Positions 51,778 to 62,122 of a DNA stretch of 64,000 bases are shown piece by piece. The notes under the pieces are model-generated. The model was given only the letters and a program-made list of their open reading frames with translations, was not told where the DNA came from and made no database searches. Position 1 is the stretch's first letter; the number at the start of each line of letters is the position of its first letter. This DNA comes from Bombella dulcis (GTDB taxonomy: Bacteria > Pseudomonadota > Alphaproteobacteria > Acetobacterales > Acetobacteraceae): assembly GCF_026385505.1 (NCBI RefSeq), contig NZ_JANIDV010000002.1:62001-126000 (forward strand), written 5' to 3'. A program made the translations under genes and the position numbers.

Positions 51778-51829
51778 GGCGTACTCCTGCGGGCTACCTG
51801 AAACATGAAGCTGTACGGGGGGACGTATC

Positions 51830-52537
51830 TCACCCTTTCCGTGTGAAGGTCCAGTAAAAAGGCTGCCGCCCTTCGCGGAAGGCCTTGGCCTCGTAACGGG
51901 TGGAAGACCAGCCTTCGGGCCGCTCCAGTGCAGGGGCCGGGGCCTCGAAGAGGTCCTGCTGGCCCATCACCTCCGTGACCCATTCCTGATAGACAGGATG
52001 ATCGCTGGCGACACGCCAGTGGGCACCGGGTTTCAGGAGTCGGGCCATCTGCCGGATGTTTTCAGGATGGATGAAACGCCGCTTGGCATGGCGGGCCTTC
52101 GGCCACGGGTCCGGGAACATGAGATAGGCCCTGTCCAGACAGCCATCAGGAAGGCCTTTCAGCAGCTGGCGGCCATCTTCTGCCCAGAGGCGGAGGTTGT
52201 CCGGACCGGTGGCGGTGGCTTCCTCACCTTCCGGAATGATGCGGGAGAGCAGGGAACAGACGCCGTTATCGAACACTTCCGAGGCGATATAGCCGGTATC
52301 CGGGTTCCGGGCGGCCTGATCGAAGGCATGTTCACCACCGCCGAAGCCGATTTCTAGAAAGAGCCGGGAAATGGGTCTGCCAAAGCCTTTCAGCGGTTCG
52401 GCCATGCCGCGGAAATGCACGCGGGGCAGGGCTTCATCCAGAAGACGCTGCTGGCGGGGGCGGAGCGGGTGGCCACGCTGGCGGCCATAGAGACGTTCGG
52501 GCTGGGGTTTGATGTCGTCAGGCAATGGTCGGTACAC
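51830..52537 (-). CDS. trmB: tRNA (guanine-N7)-methyltransferase
   Basis: About 235 residues. The SAM-binding LFLEIGFGGGEHAFDQA lies near residue 60, and LMFPDPWPKARHAKRRFI contains the TrmB family motif DPWPK...KRR. It methylates G46 of tRNAs. The start is uncertain: GTG 52537 (followed by YRPLPDDIKPQPERLYGRQRG, the conserved beginning) is chosen because the alternative GTG at 52570 lies inside the metK terminator stem. Confidence 0.88.
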   Translation of the reverse strand: MYRPLPDDIKPQPERLYGRQRGHPLRPRQQRLLDEALPRVHFRGMAEPLKGFGRPISRLFLEIGFGGGEHAFDQAARNPDTGYIASEVFDNGVCSLLSRIIPEGEEATATGPDNLRLWAEDGRQLLKGLPDGCLDRAYLMFPDPWPKARHAKRRFIHPENIRQMARLLKPGAHWRVASDHPVYQEWVTEVMGQQDLFEAPAPALERPEGWSSTRYEAKAFREGRQPFYWTFTRKG

Positions 52538-52551
52538 AGTCTGAAGATGGC

Positions 52552-52599
52552 AAAAAGCCCCGCCTTTCACGCATGGTCATGCGCACAGGGAAGGGGCTT
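52552..52599 (-). terminator. Probable metK terminator
   Basis: The minus strand has AAGCCCC (52599-52593) pairing with GGGGCTT (52561-52555), followed by TTT. The long loop contains further self-complementary bases (GCGCATG). It lies 43 bases past metK and overlaps the 5' region of trmB. Confidence 0.55.
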
Positions 52600-52641
52600 G
52601 CAGGCTGGAGGGGATCAGGACTCCCCTCCACGGAGAGACTC

Positions 52642-53826
52642 TCAGCGGTTGAGCGCGCTTTTCAGCTGCTCGGCCAGATCGGTGTTCTCCCATGTGAAGT
52701 TGTCCAGAGCCGGGTCCGGGATACGGCCGAAATGCCCGTAAGCGGCCGTCTTGGCATAGATGGGACGGTTCAGGCGCAGACGCTGACGGATGCCACGGGG
52801 GGAGAGGTCCACTAGTTCGTTCAGCAGGGAGCCGAGGCGCACTTCATCCACATCCTTGCCGGAACCATCCAGATCAACATAGACGGACAGCGGACGGGAC
52901 ACGCCGATAGCGTAGCTGAGCTGGATGGTGCAGCGGTCGGCCAGACCGGCAGCCACCACGTTCTTGGCGAGGTAGCGGGCTGCATAGGCGGCGGAACGGT
53001 CCACCTTGGTCGGGTCCTTGCCGGAGAAGGCCCCGCCACCATGAGGGGCGGCACCGCCGTAAGTGTCCACGATGATCTTGCGGCCTGTCAGGCCGGCGTC
53101 ACCATCCGGCCCGCCAATGACGAAGTTGCCCGTCGGGTTGACGTAGAATTCATGCTCCGGGCACATCCAGCCTTCCGGCAGGACTTCACGCACGGTCTCA
53201 CGCACCATTTCACGGATGGTGTTCTGGCGCATTCCTTCGGCGTGCTGCGTGGAGACGACGACAGAGGTGGCTCCCACCGGCTTGCCATCCACATAGCGCA
53301 GGGTCACCTGGCTCTTGGCATCCGGCAGCAGGCCAACGCCACGGGCATCGCCCTGCTTGCGGTAGTCACGGATGCGTTCAAGAATGTTCTGGGCATAGAA
53401 CAGGGGAGCCGGCATCAGCTCTTCTGTTTCACGTGTAGCGAAACCGAACATGATGCCCTGGTCGCCGGCACCTTCGTCCTTGTCCCCTGCGCTGTCCACG
53501 CCGACGGCAATGTCGGCGGACTGGGCGTGCAGGAAGGAGGTGATTTCGGCCTTTTTCCAGGAGAAGCCTTCCTGGTCGTAACCGATGTCCTTGATGGCCT
53601 GACGGGCACGGTCAATCAGGGTGTCTTCCACAGCCTTGGGGCCACGGACCTCACCGGCAAGAATGACCCGATTGGTGGTAACCAGCGTTTCACAGGCTAC
53701 ACGGGCTTCTGGGTCAGCTTCGAGATAGGCGTCGAGAACGGTATCGGAGATACGGTCCGCCACCTTGTCGGGATGACCTTCGGAAACGGATTCAGAAGTA
53801 AAAAGAAAGTCGCCGTGATTGCGCAC
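52642..53826 (-). CDS. metK: S-adenosylmethionine synthetase
   Basis: 394 residues. The motifs are [28 protein letters not shown] and [19 protein letters not shown]. It makes SAM from methionine and ATP, the methyl donor for TrmB next door. The start codon is GTG at 53826 with GAGG about eight bases before it. The region upstream was checked for SAM riboswitch cores and none was seen. Confidence 0.95.
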   Translation of the reverse strand: MRNHGDFLFTSESVSEGHPDKVADRISDTVLDAYLEADPEARVACETLVTTNRVILAGEVRGPKAVEDTLIDRARQAIKDIGYDQEGFSWKKAEITSFLHAQSADIAVGVDSAGDKDEGAGDQGIMFGFATRETEELMPAPLFYAQNILERIRDYRKQGDARGVGLLPDAKSQVTLRYVDGKPVGATSVVVSTQHAEGMRQNTIREMVRETVREVLPEGWMCPEHEFYVNPTGNFVIGGPDGDAGLTGRKIIVDTYGGAAPHGGGAFSGKDPTKVDRSAAYAARYLAKNVVAAGLADRCTIQLSYAIGVSRPLSVYVDLDGSGKDVDEVRLGSLLNELVDLSPRGIRQRLRLNRPIYAKTAAYGHFGRIPDPALDNFTWENTDLAEQLKSALNR

Positions 53827-54023
53827 TCAGGGACCTCGCAGGGAATGAGTGGTGAAAAGAGGCTGCCCCTGCCCCCCGAAAGGCACAAGTGACAGGAATG
53901 AGAATATTATCGCTTGGCTGAAAATGCCTCTGAGGTCAAGAGCAAGCTGGTGACGGGCAGGGTCCAGACAGGTGCCGGAGAGGCAGGAGATCAGGCCGGT
54001 ACCGGACAGCAGAAAAGGGGAGG

Positions 54024-54042
54024 CACGGCCGGTACTGCCGTG
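54024..54042 (-). terminator. Probable terminator of the dnaK-dnaJ-dapB unit
   Basis: On the minus strand CACGGC-AGTACCG-GCCGTG folds into a hairpin about 40 bases past dapB, followed by CCTCCCCTTTTC. The T run is short and displaced, so confidence is moderate. Confidence 0.5.
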
Positions 54043-54082
54043 TCTTCCCTTTCCGGAATTACCGTCCGCTGGATACGTGCCG

Positions 54083-54835
54083 TCAGGGCGTGTTCAGGAC
54101 ATCCTGCATACCGTAAAGGCCGGGTGTGCGGTGGGCATCTGTCAGCCACAGGGCAGCCTTCAGGGCACCACGGGCGAAGACCCGGCGGTCCAGTGCCCGG
54201 TGGGAGAGGGAGATTTCTTCATCGGCAGCGAAGAAACGCAGGTCATGTTCCCCGACGACCTGACCACCCCGCAGGGAGGCGAAGCCGATGGCACCATTGG
54301 GCCGTTTCCCGTTCTGGTCCAGCCGTCTGATAGCGTCGAACTCATCCTCCCGTCCTGCGGCAACGGCCCGGCCGATGGCCAGGGCAGTGCCGGAAGGAGC
54401 GTCCAGTTTCTGGCGGTGATGAACCTCCAGAATCTCGGCATCATAATCCGGCAGGGCAGCACCAAGCTGACGGGCCAGGGAGAGCAGCATCGTCAGGGCT
54501 GGAGAGAAGTTGGCTGCCTGCAGCACGGCGATCCGGCTGGCGGCTTCGTTCACGGCCTGCTGTGCGGCTTTGTCCAGTCCTGTCGTGCCCAGAACCCATG
54601 CACAGCCTGCTTCTGCAAAGGCTCTGGCATGGGCCGGAACGAGGCTGGCATGGCTGACATCAATGATGACATCGCATGTTCCGGCCAGTTCAGTGGCCTC
54701 CGTGACGATGTTGCGGGCCGGGTCTGCCGTGCGGGACAGGCCACCGGCCAGAAGAGGTCCGGCCTCTTCGGCACAGAGATGGCCGAGGCGGCCCGTGATG
54801 CCCGCAATGCCGATGCGGGGAGAGGTGCGGCTCAT
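54083..54835 (-). CDS. dapB: 4-hydroxy-tetrahydrodipicolinate reductase
   Basis: 250 residues. The NAD(P)-binding RIGIAGITGRLGHL lies at the N-terminus, the catalytic HHRQKLDAPSGTALAIG near residue 145 (His-His and Lys) and the substrate loop follows. It acts in the DAP/lysine pathway for peptidoglycan. It lies 12 bases after dnaJ, an arrangement found in several Alphaproteobacteria. Confidence 0.95.
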   Translation of the reverse strand: MSRTSPRIGIAGITGRLGHLCAEEAGPLLAGGLSRTADPARNIVTEATELAGTCDVIIDVSHASLVPAHARAFAEAGCAWVLGTTGLDKAAQQAVNEAASRIAVLQAANFSPALTMLLSLARQLGAALPDYDAEILEVHHRQKLDAPSGTALAIGRAVAAGREDEFDAIRRLDQNGKRPNGAIGFASLRGGQVVGEHDLRFFAADEEISLSHRALDRRVFARGALKAALWLTDAHRTPGLYGMQDVLNTP

Positions 54836-54847
54836 GTCTGGTATCCT

Positions 54848-56002
<1,155 letters not shown>

Positions 56003-56082
56003 TCACGCGAGAGAGCGGACACCCGGACGAGGCGGGCGGCGTGTATGGCCTGCCACGGGAGCAGGCGTAAGGCCCTCAATGT

Positions 56083-56125
56083 AAAAAGGGCGTCTGTTTC
56101 CCCGCAGGAAGGGAAACAAGACGCC
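56083..56125 (-). terminator. Intercistronic terminator/attenuator between dnaK and dnaJ
   Basis: On the minus strand GGCGTCTTGTTTCCC (56125-56111) pairs with GGGGAAACAGACGCC (56103-56089), followed by CTTTTT. It is a strong rho-independent structure placed inside the dnaK-dnaJ unit, about 55 bases past the dnaK stop, and would lower dnaJ and dapB expression relative to dnaK. Confidence 0.85.
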
Positions 56126-56180
56126 GGTCGCAGGGGGGAATCCGGCCATGCAGATGCCGGATTCCATCCCGTTTCAGCGA

Positions 56181-58082
56181 TTATTTCTTTTTCTTGTCGT
56201 CAACGTCTTCAAACTCGGCATCAACGACGTCTTCGTCAGCCTTGCTGCCAGCGTGATGCTCCTCACCAGCAGTGGCACCACCACTCTGGTGGACAGCCTG
56301 ACCGACCTTCATGGCCACCTGTGTCAGATGCTCGCTGGCACTCTTGATGGTTTCGGCATTGTCGCCTTCCAGAGCTTCACGGGCCTTCTTGATGGCGTCT
56401 TCGGCTTCGGTCTTGTCGGCGGCCGGGACCTTGTCACCATTCTCGGAGAGGGTCTTCTCCGTCTGATGAATCATGGCTTCCGTGCTGTTGCGCAGGTCGA
56501 CCAGTTCACGGCGAGCCTTGTCGGCAGAGGCGTTTTCTTCAGCTTCCTTGACCATGCGGTCGATGTCGGCATCGGAGAGACCACCATCGCTCTTGATGGA
56601 GATGTTCTGTTCCTTGCCGGTGGCCTTGTCCTTGGCGGAGACGTTCACGATGCCGTTGGCGTCAATGTCGAAGGTCACCTCAATCTGCGGTACGCCACGG
56701 GGAGCCGGAGCAATGCCTGTCAGGTCGAAGTTGCCGAGCAGCTTGTTGTCCGCAGCCATCTCACGCTCACCCTGGAAGACCTTGATGGTCACGGCAGGCT
56801 GGTTGTCTTCGGCTGTGGAGAAGGTCTGGCTCTTCTTGGTCGGGATCGTCGTGTTGCGGTCGATCAGACGTGTGAAGACGCCCCCCAGTGTTTCGATGCC
56901 GAGGGACAGCGGGGTCACGTCCAGCAGCAGGACGTCCTTCACGTCACCCTGAAGTACGCCACCCTGCACGGCGGCACCGATAGCGACCACTTCGTCCGGG
57001 TTCACGTTGCGGGCGGGTTCCTTGCCAAAGAACTCCTTCACGCTTTCCACGACCTTCGGCATGCGGGTCTGACCACCGACAAGGATGACCTCCTTGATGT
57101 CGGCCGGTGTCAGGTCAGCATCCTTGAGGGCCTTGCGGCAGGGTTCCAGGGACCGTTTGATGAGGTCTTCAACGAGGCTTTCCAGCTTCGCACGGGTCAC
57201 CTTGACGACCAGATGCTTCGGACCGGAGGCATCCGCCGTGATAAAGGGCAGGTTGACTTCCGTCTCCTTGGCGGAGGACAGCTCGATCTTGGCCTTCTCG
57301 GCAGCTTCCTTCAGACGCTGGAGAGCCATCTTGTCGGTGCGCAGGTCCAGACCCTGCTCACGCTTGAACTCGTCAGCCAGATAGTTGATCAGCTTGTTGT
57401 CGAAGTCCTCACCACCGAGGAAGGTGTCACCGTTGGTGGATTTCACTTCGATCACGCCATCGGAGATTTCCAGAATGGAGATGTCGAACGTACCGCCACC
57501 AAGGTCATACACGGCCACATTGCCGGAATCACTTTTTTCAAGCCCGTAGGCGAGGGCGGCGGCGGTCGGCTCGTTGATGATGCGCTTGACGTCCAGACCG
57601 GCGATGCGGCCAGCATCACGTGTTGCCTGACGCTGTGCGTCATTGAAGTAGGCTGGAACGGTGATGACGGCTTCGGTCACCTTCTCGCCCAGATAGGCCT
57701 CGGCCGTTTCCTTCATCTTGCCTAGCACGAAGGCGGAAATCTGGGAGGGGGCGTAGTTTTCGCCACGGGCACGCACCCATGCGTCGCCATTGTCACCCTT
57801 CACGATCTCGTAAGGGACGGTCTTCTGGTCCTTGGCGACGGTCGGGTCGTCAAAACGGCGGCCGATCAGACGCTTGACGGCATAGAGCGTGTTGGTGGGG
57901 TTGGTGACGGCCTGACGCTTGGCGGCCTGACCGACCAGACGCTCACCACTGTCGGTGAAGGCAACGACGGACGGCGTGGTGCGGGCACCTTCGCTGTTCT
58001 CGATGACCTTGTTTTCGTTACCCTCGCGGACTGCAACGCAGGAGTTGGTCGTCCCGAGGTCAATACCAATAATCTTTCCCAT
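56181..58082 (-). CDS. dnaK: Chaperone DnaK (Hsp70)
   Basis: 633 residues. [18 protein letters not shown] opens the ATPase domain, [18 protein letters not shown] and [13 protein letters not shown] follow, and the substrate-binding domain ends in [11 protein letters not shown]. It refolds proteins with DnaJ and GrpE (not in the window). A sigma-32-like promoter lies about 115 bases upstream. It is first of dnaK-dnaJ-dapB. Confidence 0.97.
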   Translation of the reverse strand: MGKIIGIDLGTTNSCVAVREGNENKVIENSEGARTTPSVVAFTDSGERLVGQAAKRQAVTNPTNTLYAVKRLIGRRFDDPTVAKDQKTVPYEIVKGDNGDAWVRARGENYAPSQISAFVLGKMKETAEAYLGEKVTEAVITVPAYFNDAQRQATRDAGRIAGLDVKRIINEPTAAALAYGLEKSDSGNVAVYDLGGGTFDISILEISDGVIEVKSTNGDTFLGGEDFDNKLINYLADEFKREQGLDLRTDKMALQRLKEAAEKAKIELSSAKETEVNLPFITADASGPKHLVVKVTRAKLESLVEDLIKRSLEPCRKALKDADLTPADIKEVILVGGQTRMPKVVESVKEFFGKEPARNVNPDEVVAIGAAVQGGVLQGDVKDVLLLDVTPLSLGIETLGGVFTRLIDRNTTIPTKKSQTFSTAEDNQPAVTIKVFQGEREMAADNKLLGNFDLTGIAPAPRGVPQIEVTFDIDANGIVNVSAKDKATGKEQNISIKSDGGLSDADIDRMVKEAEENASADKARRELVDLRNSTEAMIHQTEKTLSENGDKVPAADKTEAEDAIKKAREALEGDNAETIKSASEHLTQVAMKVGQAVHQSGGATAGEEHHAGSKADEDVVDAEFEDVDDKKKK

Positions 58083-58415
58083 GGATATCTGTCCTTCTCA
58101 GCGGCGTCCCCCGACCCCTCAAGGCATCAGGAGGAAACCCTATTGTGACGTTATCAGGTCTGGGGCAGGCAAGGCCTGCGGTACCCTCGCCCCCCGATCT
58201 GGGGAGAGAGAATTATGGTTTCAAGAGGGCCGGGACGGAAAAGATTTAGGATGCTCCATCGAGGACGGATGGAGTTTCCCTTTGGAGAAGCCTCCCGTTT
58301 AAGGTAAGATTTCCAGAACGTTCTGCAACTGGCTGTTTCCATGGGAGTCCATCTTCTGTCCTGCCTGTTCTGCAAGCTGGGCCATTTTCTGCTGCTTGTT
58401 CCTGAACCGGGGCGG
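58083..58415. other. Intergenic region between divergent dnaK and lipoprotein genes
   Basis: About 330 bases. It holds the dnaK heat-shock promoter on the minus strand. No regulatory site was recognised for the plus-strand lipoprotein gene. Confidence 0.4.
58197..58225 (-). promoter_or_regulatory. Sigma-32 (RpoH)-type heat-shock promoter of dnaK
   Basis: On the minus strand the -35 CTTGAAA (58225-58219) is followed after 14 bases by CCCCAGAT (58204-58197). This is close to the RpoH consensus CTTGAAA-N13/14-CCCCATNT. No CIRCE repeat was seen, so HrcA control looks unlikely. Confidence 0.75.
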
Positions 58416-59576
58416 GTGGGGGACAGGCTCCGGCTTCTGGTGCCTGCCCTGTTTCCTGTCATGTCCTTGTTTCTTGGTGGATGCCAGCCGATCGGTCCAG
58501 CGCATCTGCAGCATGACCAGCTGGCCTATTCCCGTGCGCTGGGTGAGGTGCAGAAGCGGGAAATGCTGCTGAACATCGTGAGGCTGCGCTATGGGGAGCC
58601 ACCGGCCTTTCTGGACACGACACAGGTGATTGCGGGCTATAATTTCTCCCGCAGTTTCTCCGGTGGCTATTACGGTTATCCGGCATCCGCTGTGAGCAAC
58701 TATCTGTTTGGCAGCGGCACGCTGTCTCAGGCCGAAACCCCGACCATCACCTACCAGCCCCTGACGGGGGAGCAGTATGCCGAGAATGTGGTCCGGCCCA
58801 TTTCGCCCACGGCCATCATGCCCCTCAGTCTTGGCGGCATGGCGATTGATACCCTGCTGCGGCTGACGGCGCAGTCCATTGACGGCCTTTCCAACGTGCG
58901 GGGTGTCGGGCCTTTCGGGGGGGGGTCCGTGCGGTTCTACCTTTTGCTGCATGATCTCCGTCAGCTCCAGCTGGCTGGGGCGATGACGGTGCGTATTTCC
59001 ACGGATGACCCGGCCTCTTCCACTCCAGGGAAAGGCAGTAAACAGGGTGGTGGTATTGGCCAAGGGAATGGTGGAAACAGTGGTGACAGTGGTTCAGCCG
59101 GGTCTGGCGAGCATATCTATCTGGTGCTGACCACCACGGCGGACAGCAACCTTCAGGCCATCCAGGGTGAGGTGCGCCGTCTGCTGCATCTGGAGCCGAA
59201 CACGGCCGAGGCGGAGATCGTCTATGGGCCGTACCCCAAGAAGCAGGGGCAGGTTGCCGTCCTGACCCGGTCCATGCTCGCCATGCTGACCCAGCTTTCT
59301 TATGAAATGGAAGTGCCGGAGCAGGATGTCCGTTCCGGCAGGACGCTGCCGACAATCGGGCAGGTCGGGATTGAGAGCCGCCCTGAAGTTGCCATCCATT
59401 CCGGCAAGAATCCGCCGTCAGAAAGTTATGTCTCCGTTTTTTACAAGAAATGCTGGTACTGGATTTCTGACACGGATTTCCGCAGTAAGGAGGCGTTTAC
59501 CATGGTACAGGTTCTAAGCACCCTTGCGGCGACCAGTCACAGTGGTGGGGCTGTCGTAACAATTCCGGCGGGATGA
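58416..59576 (+). CDS. Putative outer-membrane lipoprotein of unknown function
   Basis: About 386 residues. From GTG 58416 the N-terminus is a textbook lipoprotein signal: basic start, LLVPALFPVMSLFL, then the lipobox LGGC with Cys as the lipidated residue. The body begins LQHDQLAYSRALGEVQKREMLLNIVRLRYGEPPAFLD, a pattern found in uncharacterised acetic-acid-bacteria proteins, and carries a Gly/Ser-rich linker (GGGIGQGNGGNSGDSGSAGSG) near residue 215. An ATG at 58341 would put about 25 extra residues ahead of the signal. The role is unknown; the next gene is a GT4 glycosyltransferase. Confidence 0.7.
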   Translation: MGDRLRLLVPALFPVMSLFLGGCQPIGPAHLQHDQLAYSRALGEVQKREMLLNIVRLRYGEPPAFLDTTQVIAGYNFSRSFSGGYYGYPASAVSNYLFGSGTLSQAETPTITYQPLTGEQYAENVVRPISPTAIMPLSLGGMAIDTLLRLTAQSIDGLSNVRGVGPFGGGSVRFYLLLHDLRQLQLAGAMTVRISTDDPASSTPGKGSKQGGGIGQGNGGNSGDSGSAGSGEHIYLVLTTTADSNLQAIQGEVRRLLHLEPNTAEAEIVYGPYPKKQGQVAVLTRSMLAMLTQLSYEMEVPEQDVRSGRTLPTIGQVGIESRPEVAIHSGKNPPSESYVSVFYKKCWYWISDTDFRSKEAFTMVQVLSTLAATSHSGGAVVTIPAG

Positions 59577-59610
59577 CCGGGAGCTGAGTGGGTATGGGCA
59601 TAACGGAAAA

Positions 59611-60816
59611 ATGGTGATGAAGCAGAAACCGGTCATTCTTCAGGTTCTACCGGCTCTTGGTATCGGCGGTCTGGAACGTGGGGCGATTGATATGGCCGAG
59701 GCCATCAGTCAGGCTGGAGGGCGTGCCCTCGTGGCGGCAGGGAGTGGTGCCCTTGTGGCCCGTCTGCGTTATGTCGGGGGCGAGTTTGTGGAGATGGAAT
59801 TCCGCAAGCGGGCGTCCCTCCTGTACTTTTTCAGCCGGGTGAGAGCCTTGCGGGAGCTGATCCGGCGGGAAGGGGTCAGCCTTGTCCATGCCCGGTCCCG
59901 CTATCCGGCTCTTGTCGCTGCCGTGGCCTGCCGCAAGGAGCGCGTGCCGCTGGTGACGACATGGCATGGCGACCATCAGGCCCGGTTCTGGTTCAAGAAG
60001 TTCTATAATTCCGGTCTGGTGCGGGGGCAGCGTGTCATTGCCGTTTCCGAACATATCGGGGAGCGGCTGCGCCGGGAGTACAGGATCGGGGATGACCGGC
60101 TGCGCATCATTCCCCGTGGCAGTGACCCGGAGGTGTTTTCTCCGGATGCCGTGCGGGGCATCCAGATGCAGGGCCTTCTGGAACGCTGGCGCATCAGTGA
60201 GGAAAGCCGCATCATTCTCATGCCAGGACGGATGACCCGCTGGAAAGGACAGGAATGCCTGATCGAAGCTCTGGGCTATCTGGCAACCCATCATCCGGAG
60301 CAGGACTGGGTCTGTGTGATGGTCGGCCCGGGCGAGGATAACAGCTATACCCAGATGCTGAACAAGATGGCGGAAGAACGTGGCATAGCGAATCGTCTGC
60401 GTTTTGCCGGTCCCTGCAACGACATGGCGGCGGCCTACCGGCTGGCCCATGTCGTGACGGTACCGTCCCTGAGGCCGGAGCCTTTCGGGCGTGTGCCGGT
60501 GGAAGCACAGATGATGGGCTGCTGGGTCATCGGGTCGGCACGGGGCGGGCTGAAAGAGACCATCCAGCACGGCGAGAGCGGCACGCTCGTTCCGGCAGGG
60601 GATTATCGGGCACTGGCCGGTGCCCTGAGGGAAGTGCTGGACGTGCCACCGGAACTTATGGCAGAGCGGCAGGATGAAATCCGTGCCCATGCTCTGGCCC
60701 GTTATACCAAGCAGCATATGCAGAAGGCGACACTGGGCGTGTATGACGAGCTGCTTTCCGTCGGGCTGCGGGATGCGTTCACACGCTTTCATGAGGAAAA
60801 GGACGCAGGTTCATGA
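59611..60816 (+). CDS. GT4-family glycosyltransferase
   Basis: About 401 residues. The N-terminal Rossmann fold starts ILQVLPALGIGGLERGAIDMAEAI, and the GT-B donor site has MPGRMTRWKGQECLIEAL and the E-x7-E region PEPFGRVPVEAQMMG. It transfers a sugar from a nucleotide donor, probably to a lipopolysaccharide or exopolysaccharide. No other surface-glycan genes adjoin, so the acceptor is unknown. The end overlaps the next small gene by four bases. Confidence 0.88.
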   Translation: MVMKQKPVILQVLPALGIGGLERGAIDMAEAISQAGGRALVAAGSGALVARLRYVGGEFVEMEFRKRASLLYFFSRVRALRELIRREGVSLVHARSRYPALVAAVACRKERVPLVTTWHGDHQARFWFKKFYNSGLVRGQRVIAVSEHIGERLRREYRIGDDRLRIIPRGSDPEVFSPDAVRGIQMQGLLERWRISEESRIILMPGRMTRWKGQECLIEALGYLATHHPEQDWVCVMVGPGEDNSYTQMLNKMAEERGIANRLRFAGPCNDMAAAYRLAHVVTVPSLRPEPFGRVPVEAQMMGCWVIGSARGGLKETIQHGESGTLVPAGDYRALAGALREVLDVPPELMAERQDEIRAHALARYTKQHMQKATLGVYDELLSVGLRDAFTRFHEEKDAGS

Positions 60817-60989
60817 AACCTGACCAGAACGGGACACCCGGCGGAACAGCCATGACAGCACGGCAGGAACGCCAGATGCGGGAAGCACAGGCGTTGCGGG
60901 CCAATCTCCTGCGGCGCAAGCAGCAACAGAGGAACCGTCCGGCACAGTCTGACCGCTCCATGTCGTCCACACGCCAAGAGGAACGTTGA
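60813..60989 (+). CDS. Small basic conserved protein upstream of the murA region
   Basis: 58 residues: MKPDQNGTPGGTAMTARQER, then QMREAQALRANLLRRKQQQR and a Ser-rich end. The central RxxxxLRANLLRRK pattern recurs in short alphaproteobacterial proteins encoded beside murA, whose function is unknown. ATG 60813 overlaps the stop of the glycosyltransferase (ATGA), and the stop at 60987 touches the GTG of the next gene, so it is translated between two coupled genes. It is easily overlooked because of its length. Confidence 0.7.
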   Translation: MKPDQNGTPGGTAMTARQERQMREAQALRANLLRRKQQQRNRPAQSDRSMSSTRQEER

Positions 60990-61982
60990 GTGAGCGAGAC
61001 ACGTCTGCCTTTGCCATCACGGCAGGAGATCGCCCTGGGCATCATCACGGTGCTGTGGGGTGGGACCTATTACATCATCCAGATGGCACTGAAGACCAGT
61101 GGGCCGCTCTTCTTCATCGGGGTCCGTTTTCTCATAGCCGCCCTTTTCGTGATCTGCTTTGTCGGGCGCAGACATATCATGAAGGGGATTCCCCGTTCGG
61201 AGATATGGCGTGGCGGGCTGATCGGTGTGGTGCTGGCCTTTGGCTATATCTGCCAGACGGTTGGTCTTATGACCATCACCAGCAGCCGTTCCGCCTTTCT
61301 GACAGCTCTTTATGTGCCTCTGGTGCCTCTGCTCCAGTGGATCATCCTGCGCAAGGCTCCCAGTAAGAGCGGCATTGCGGGTATTTTCCTTGCCTTTGTC
61401 GGGCTTGTCCTTCTGGCGGAGCCGTGGAAGACCGGCCTGACCATGAGTACGGGCGATGGCCTGACCCTGCTGGGAACATTCTCCTACGCTTTCGAGATCA
61501 TCTGCGTGGGGCTGTTCGCCCTTCAGACGGACAGCCGCCGCATGGCCTTCGTGCAGCTTGTGGCGGGGGGCCTCTTTGCCTTCTGTGCCATGCCGGTCAT
61601 GGGGGAACATGTTCCTCCGTTCAGCTGGGGCTGGCTTGGCTGTGCACTGGTGATGGGTGTCGTGAGTGCTGCCACCCAGCTGGTGCTCAACTGGGCACAG
61701 AAGACGGTTTCGCCCACCAAGGCGACCATCATCTATTCCAGTGAACCCATATGGGGCGGGCTTGTTGGCTGGTTCACGGGTGATGTCCTGACGATGACGA
61801 CCCTAGTCGGTGCCGGTTTCATCGTGGCGGGTGTGCTGGCCAGTGAGGTGAAGCCACGCTGGCCCCGTTTCCGCCGGACACTGCGTGGTGGTGCGGTGCG
61901 TGAACCGCTGCCGGAGCAGAAACGTCGCCGCCGTCGGCCCAGCATGTCCGATCTGGTGATCCATAGCGCAGCGGATGACTGA
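60990..61982 (+). CDS. DMT-superfamily (EamA) permease
   Basis: 330 residues, about ten membrane helices in two EamA repeats (IALGIITVLWGGTYYIIQMAL and the second near ATQLVLNWAQKTVSPTKATIIYSSEPIWGGLVGW). The C-terminal tail is strongly basic (RRRRR stretch). GAGGAACGTTGA before GTG 60990 is a good ribosome-binding site. Family members export amino acids, metabolites or drugs. It is unrelated in detail to the DMT protein at 25.1 kb. Confidence 0.87.
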   Translation: MSETRLPLPSRQEIALGIITVLWGGTYYIIQMALKTSGPLFFIGVRFLIAALFVICFVGRRHIMKGIPRSEIWRGGLIGVVLAFGYICQTVGLMTITSSRSAFLTALYVPLVPLLQWIILRKAPSKSGIAGIFLAFVGLVLLAEPWKTGLTMSTGDGLTLLGTFSYAFEIICVGLFALQTDSRRMAFVQLVAGGLFAFCAMPVMGEHVPPFSWGWLGCALVMGVVSAATQLVLNWAQKTVSPTKATIIYSSEPIWGGLVGWFTGDVLTMTTLVGAGFIVAGVLASEVKPRWPRFRRTLRGGAVREPLPEQKRRRRRPSMSDLVIHSAADD

Positions 61983-62122
61983 TGCCTTCCGGCTGGGGCG
62001 GACAGATGATATGACGGGGGCAGGTCCGGCGGGTCGGGCCTCCCCTGTAGGCGGGTGAGCCTGTCCGCAGCGGGTCTGTTGTGAGGTCGGAGCGACCACA
62101 TCATCCATGAGGGAGAACGGCC

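Noticed and set aside
49054-51801. Very long open frame (915 codons) on the plus strand
   Set aside because: It lies antisense to etfA, etfB and the ETF:quinone oxidoreductase gene, whose protein motifs are unambiguous; long antisense frames are expected with this GC-rich codon usage.
53827-54082. SAM riboswitch upstream of metK
   Set aside because: Neither SAM-II nor SAM/SAH core sequences were found; only a short stem around the start codon is visible.
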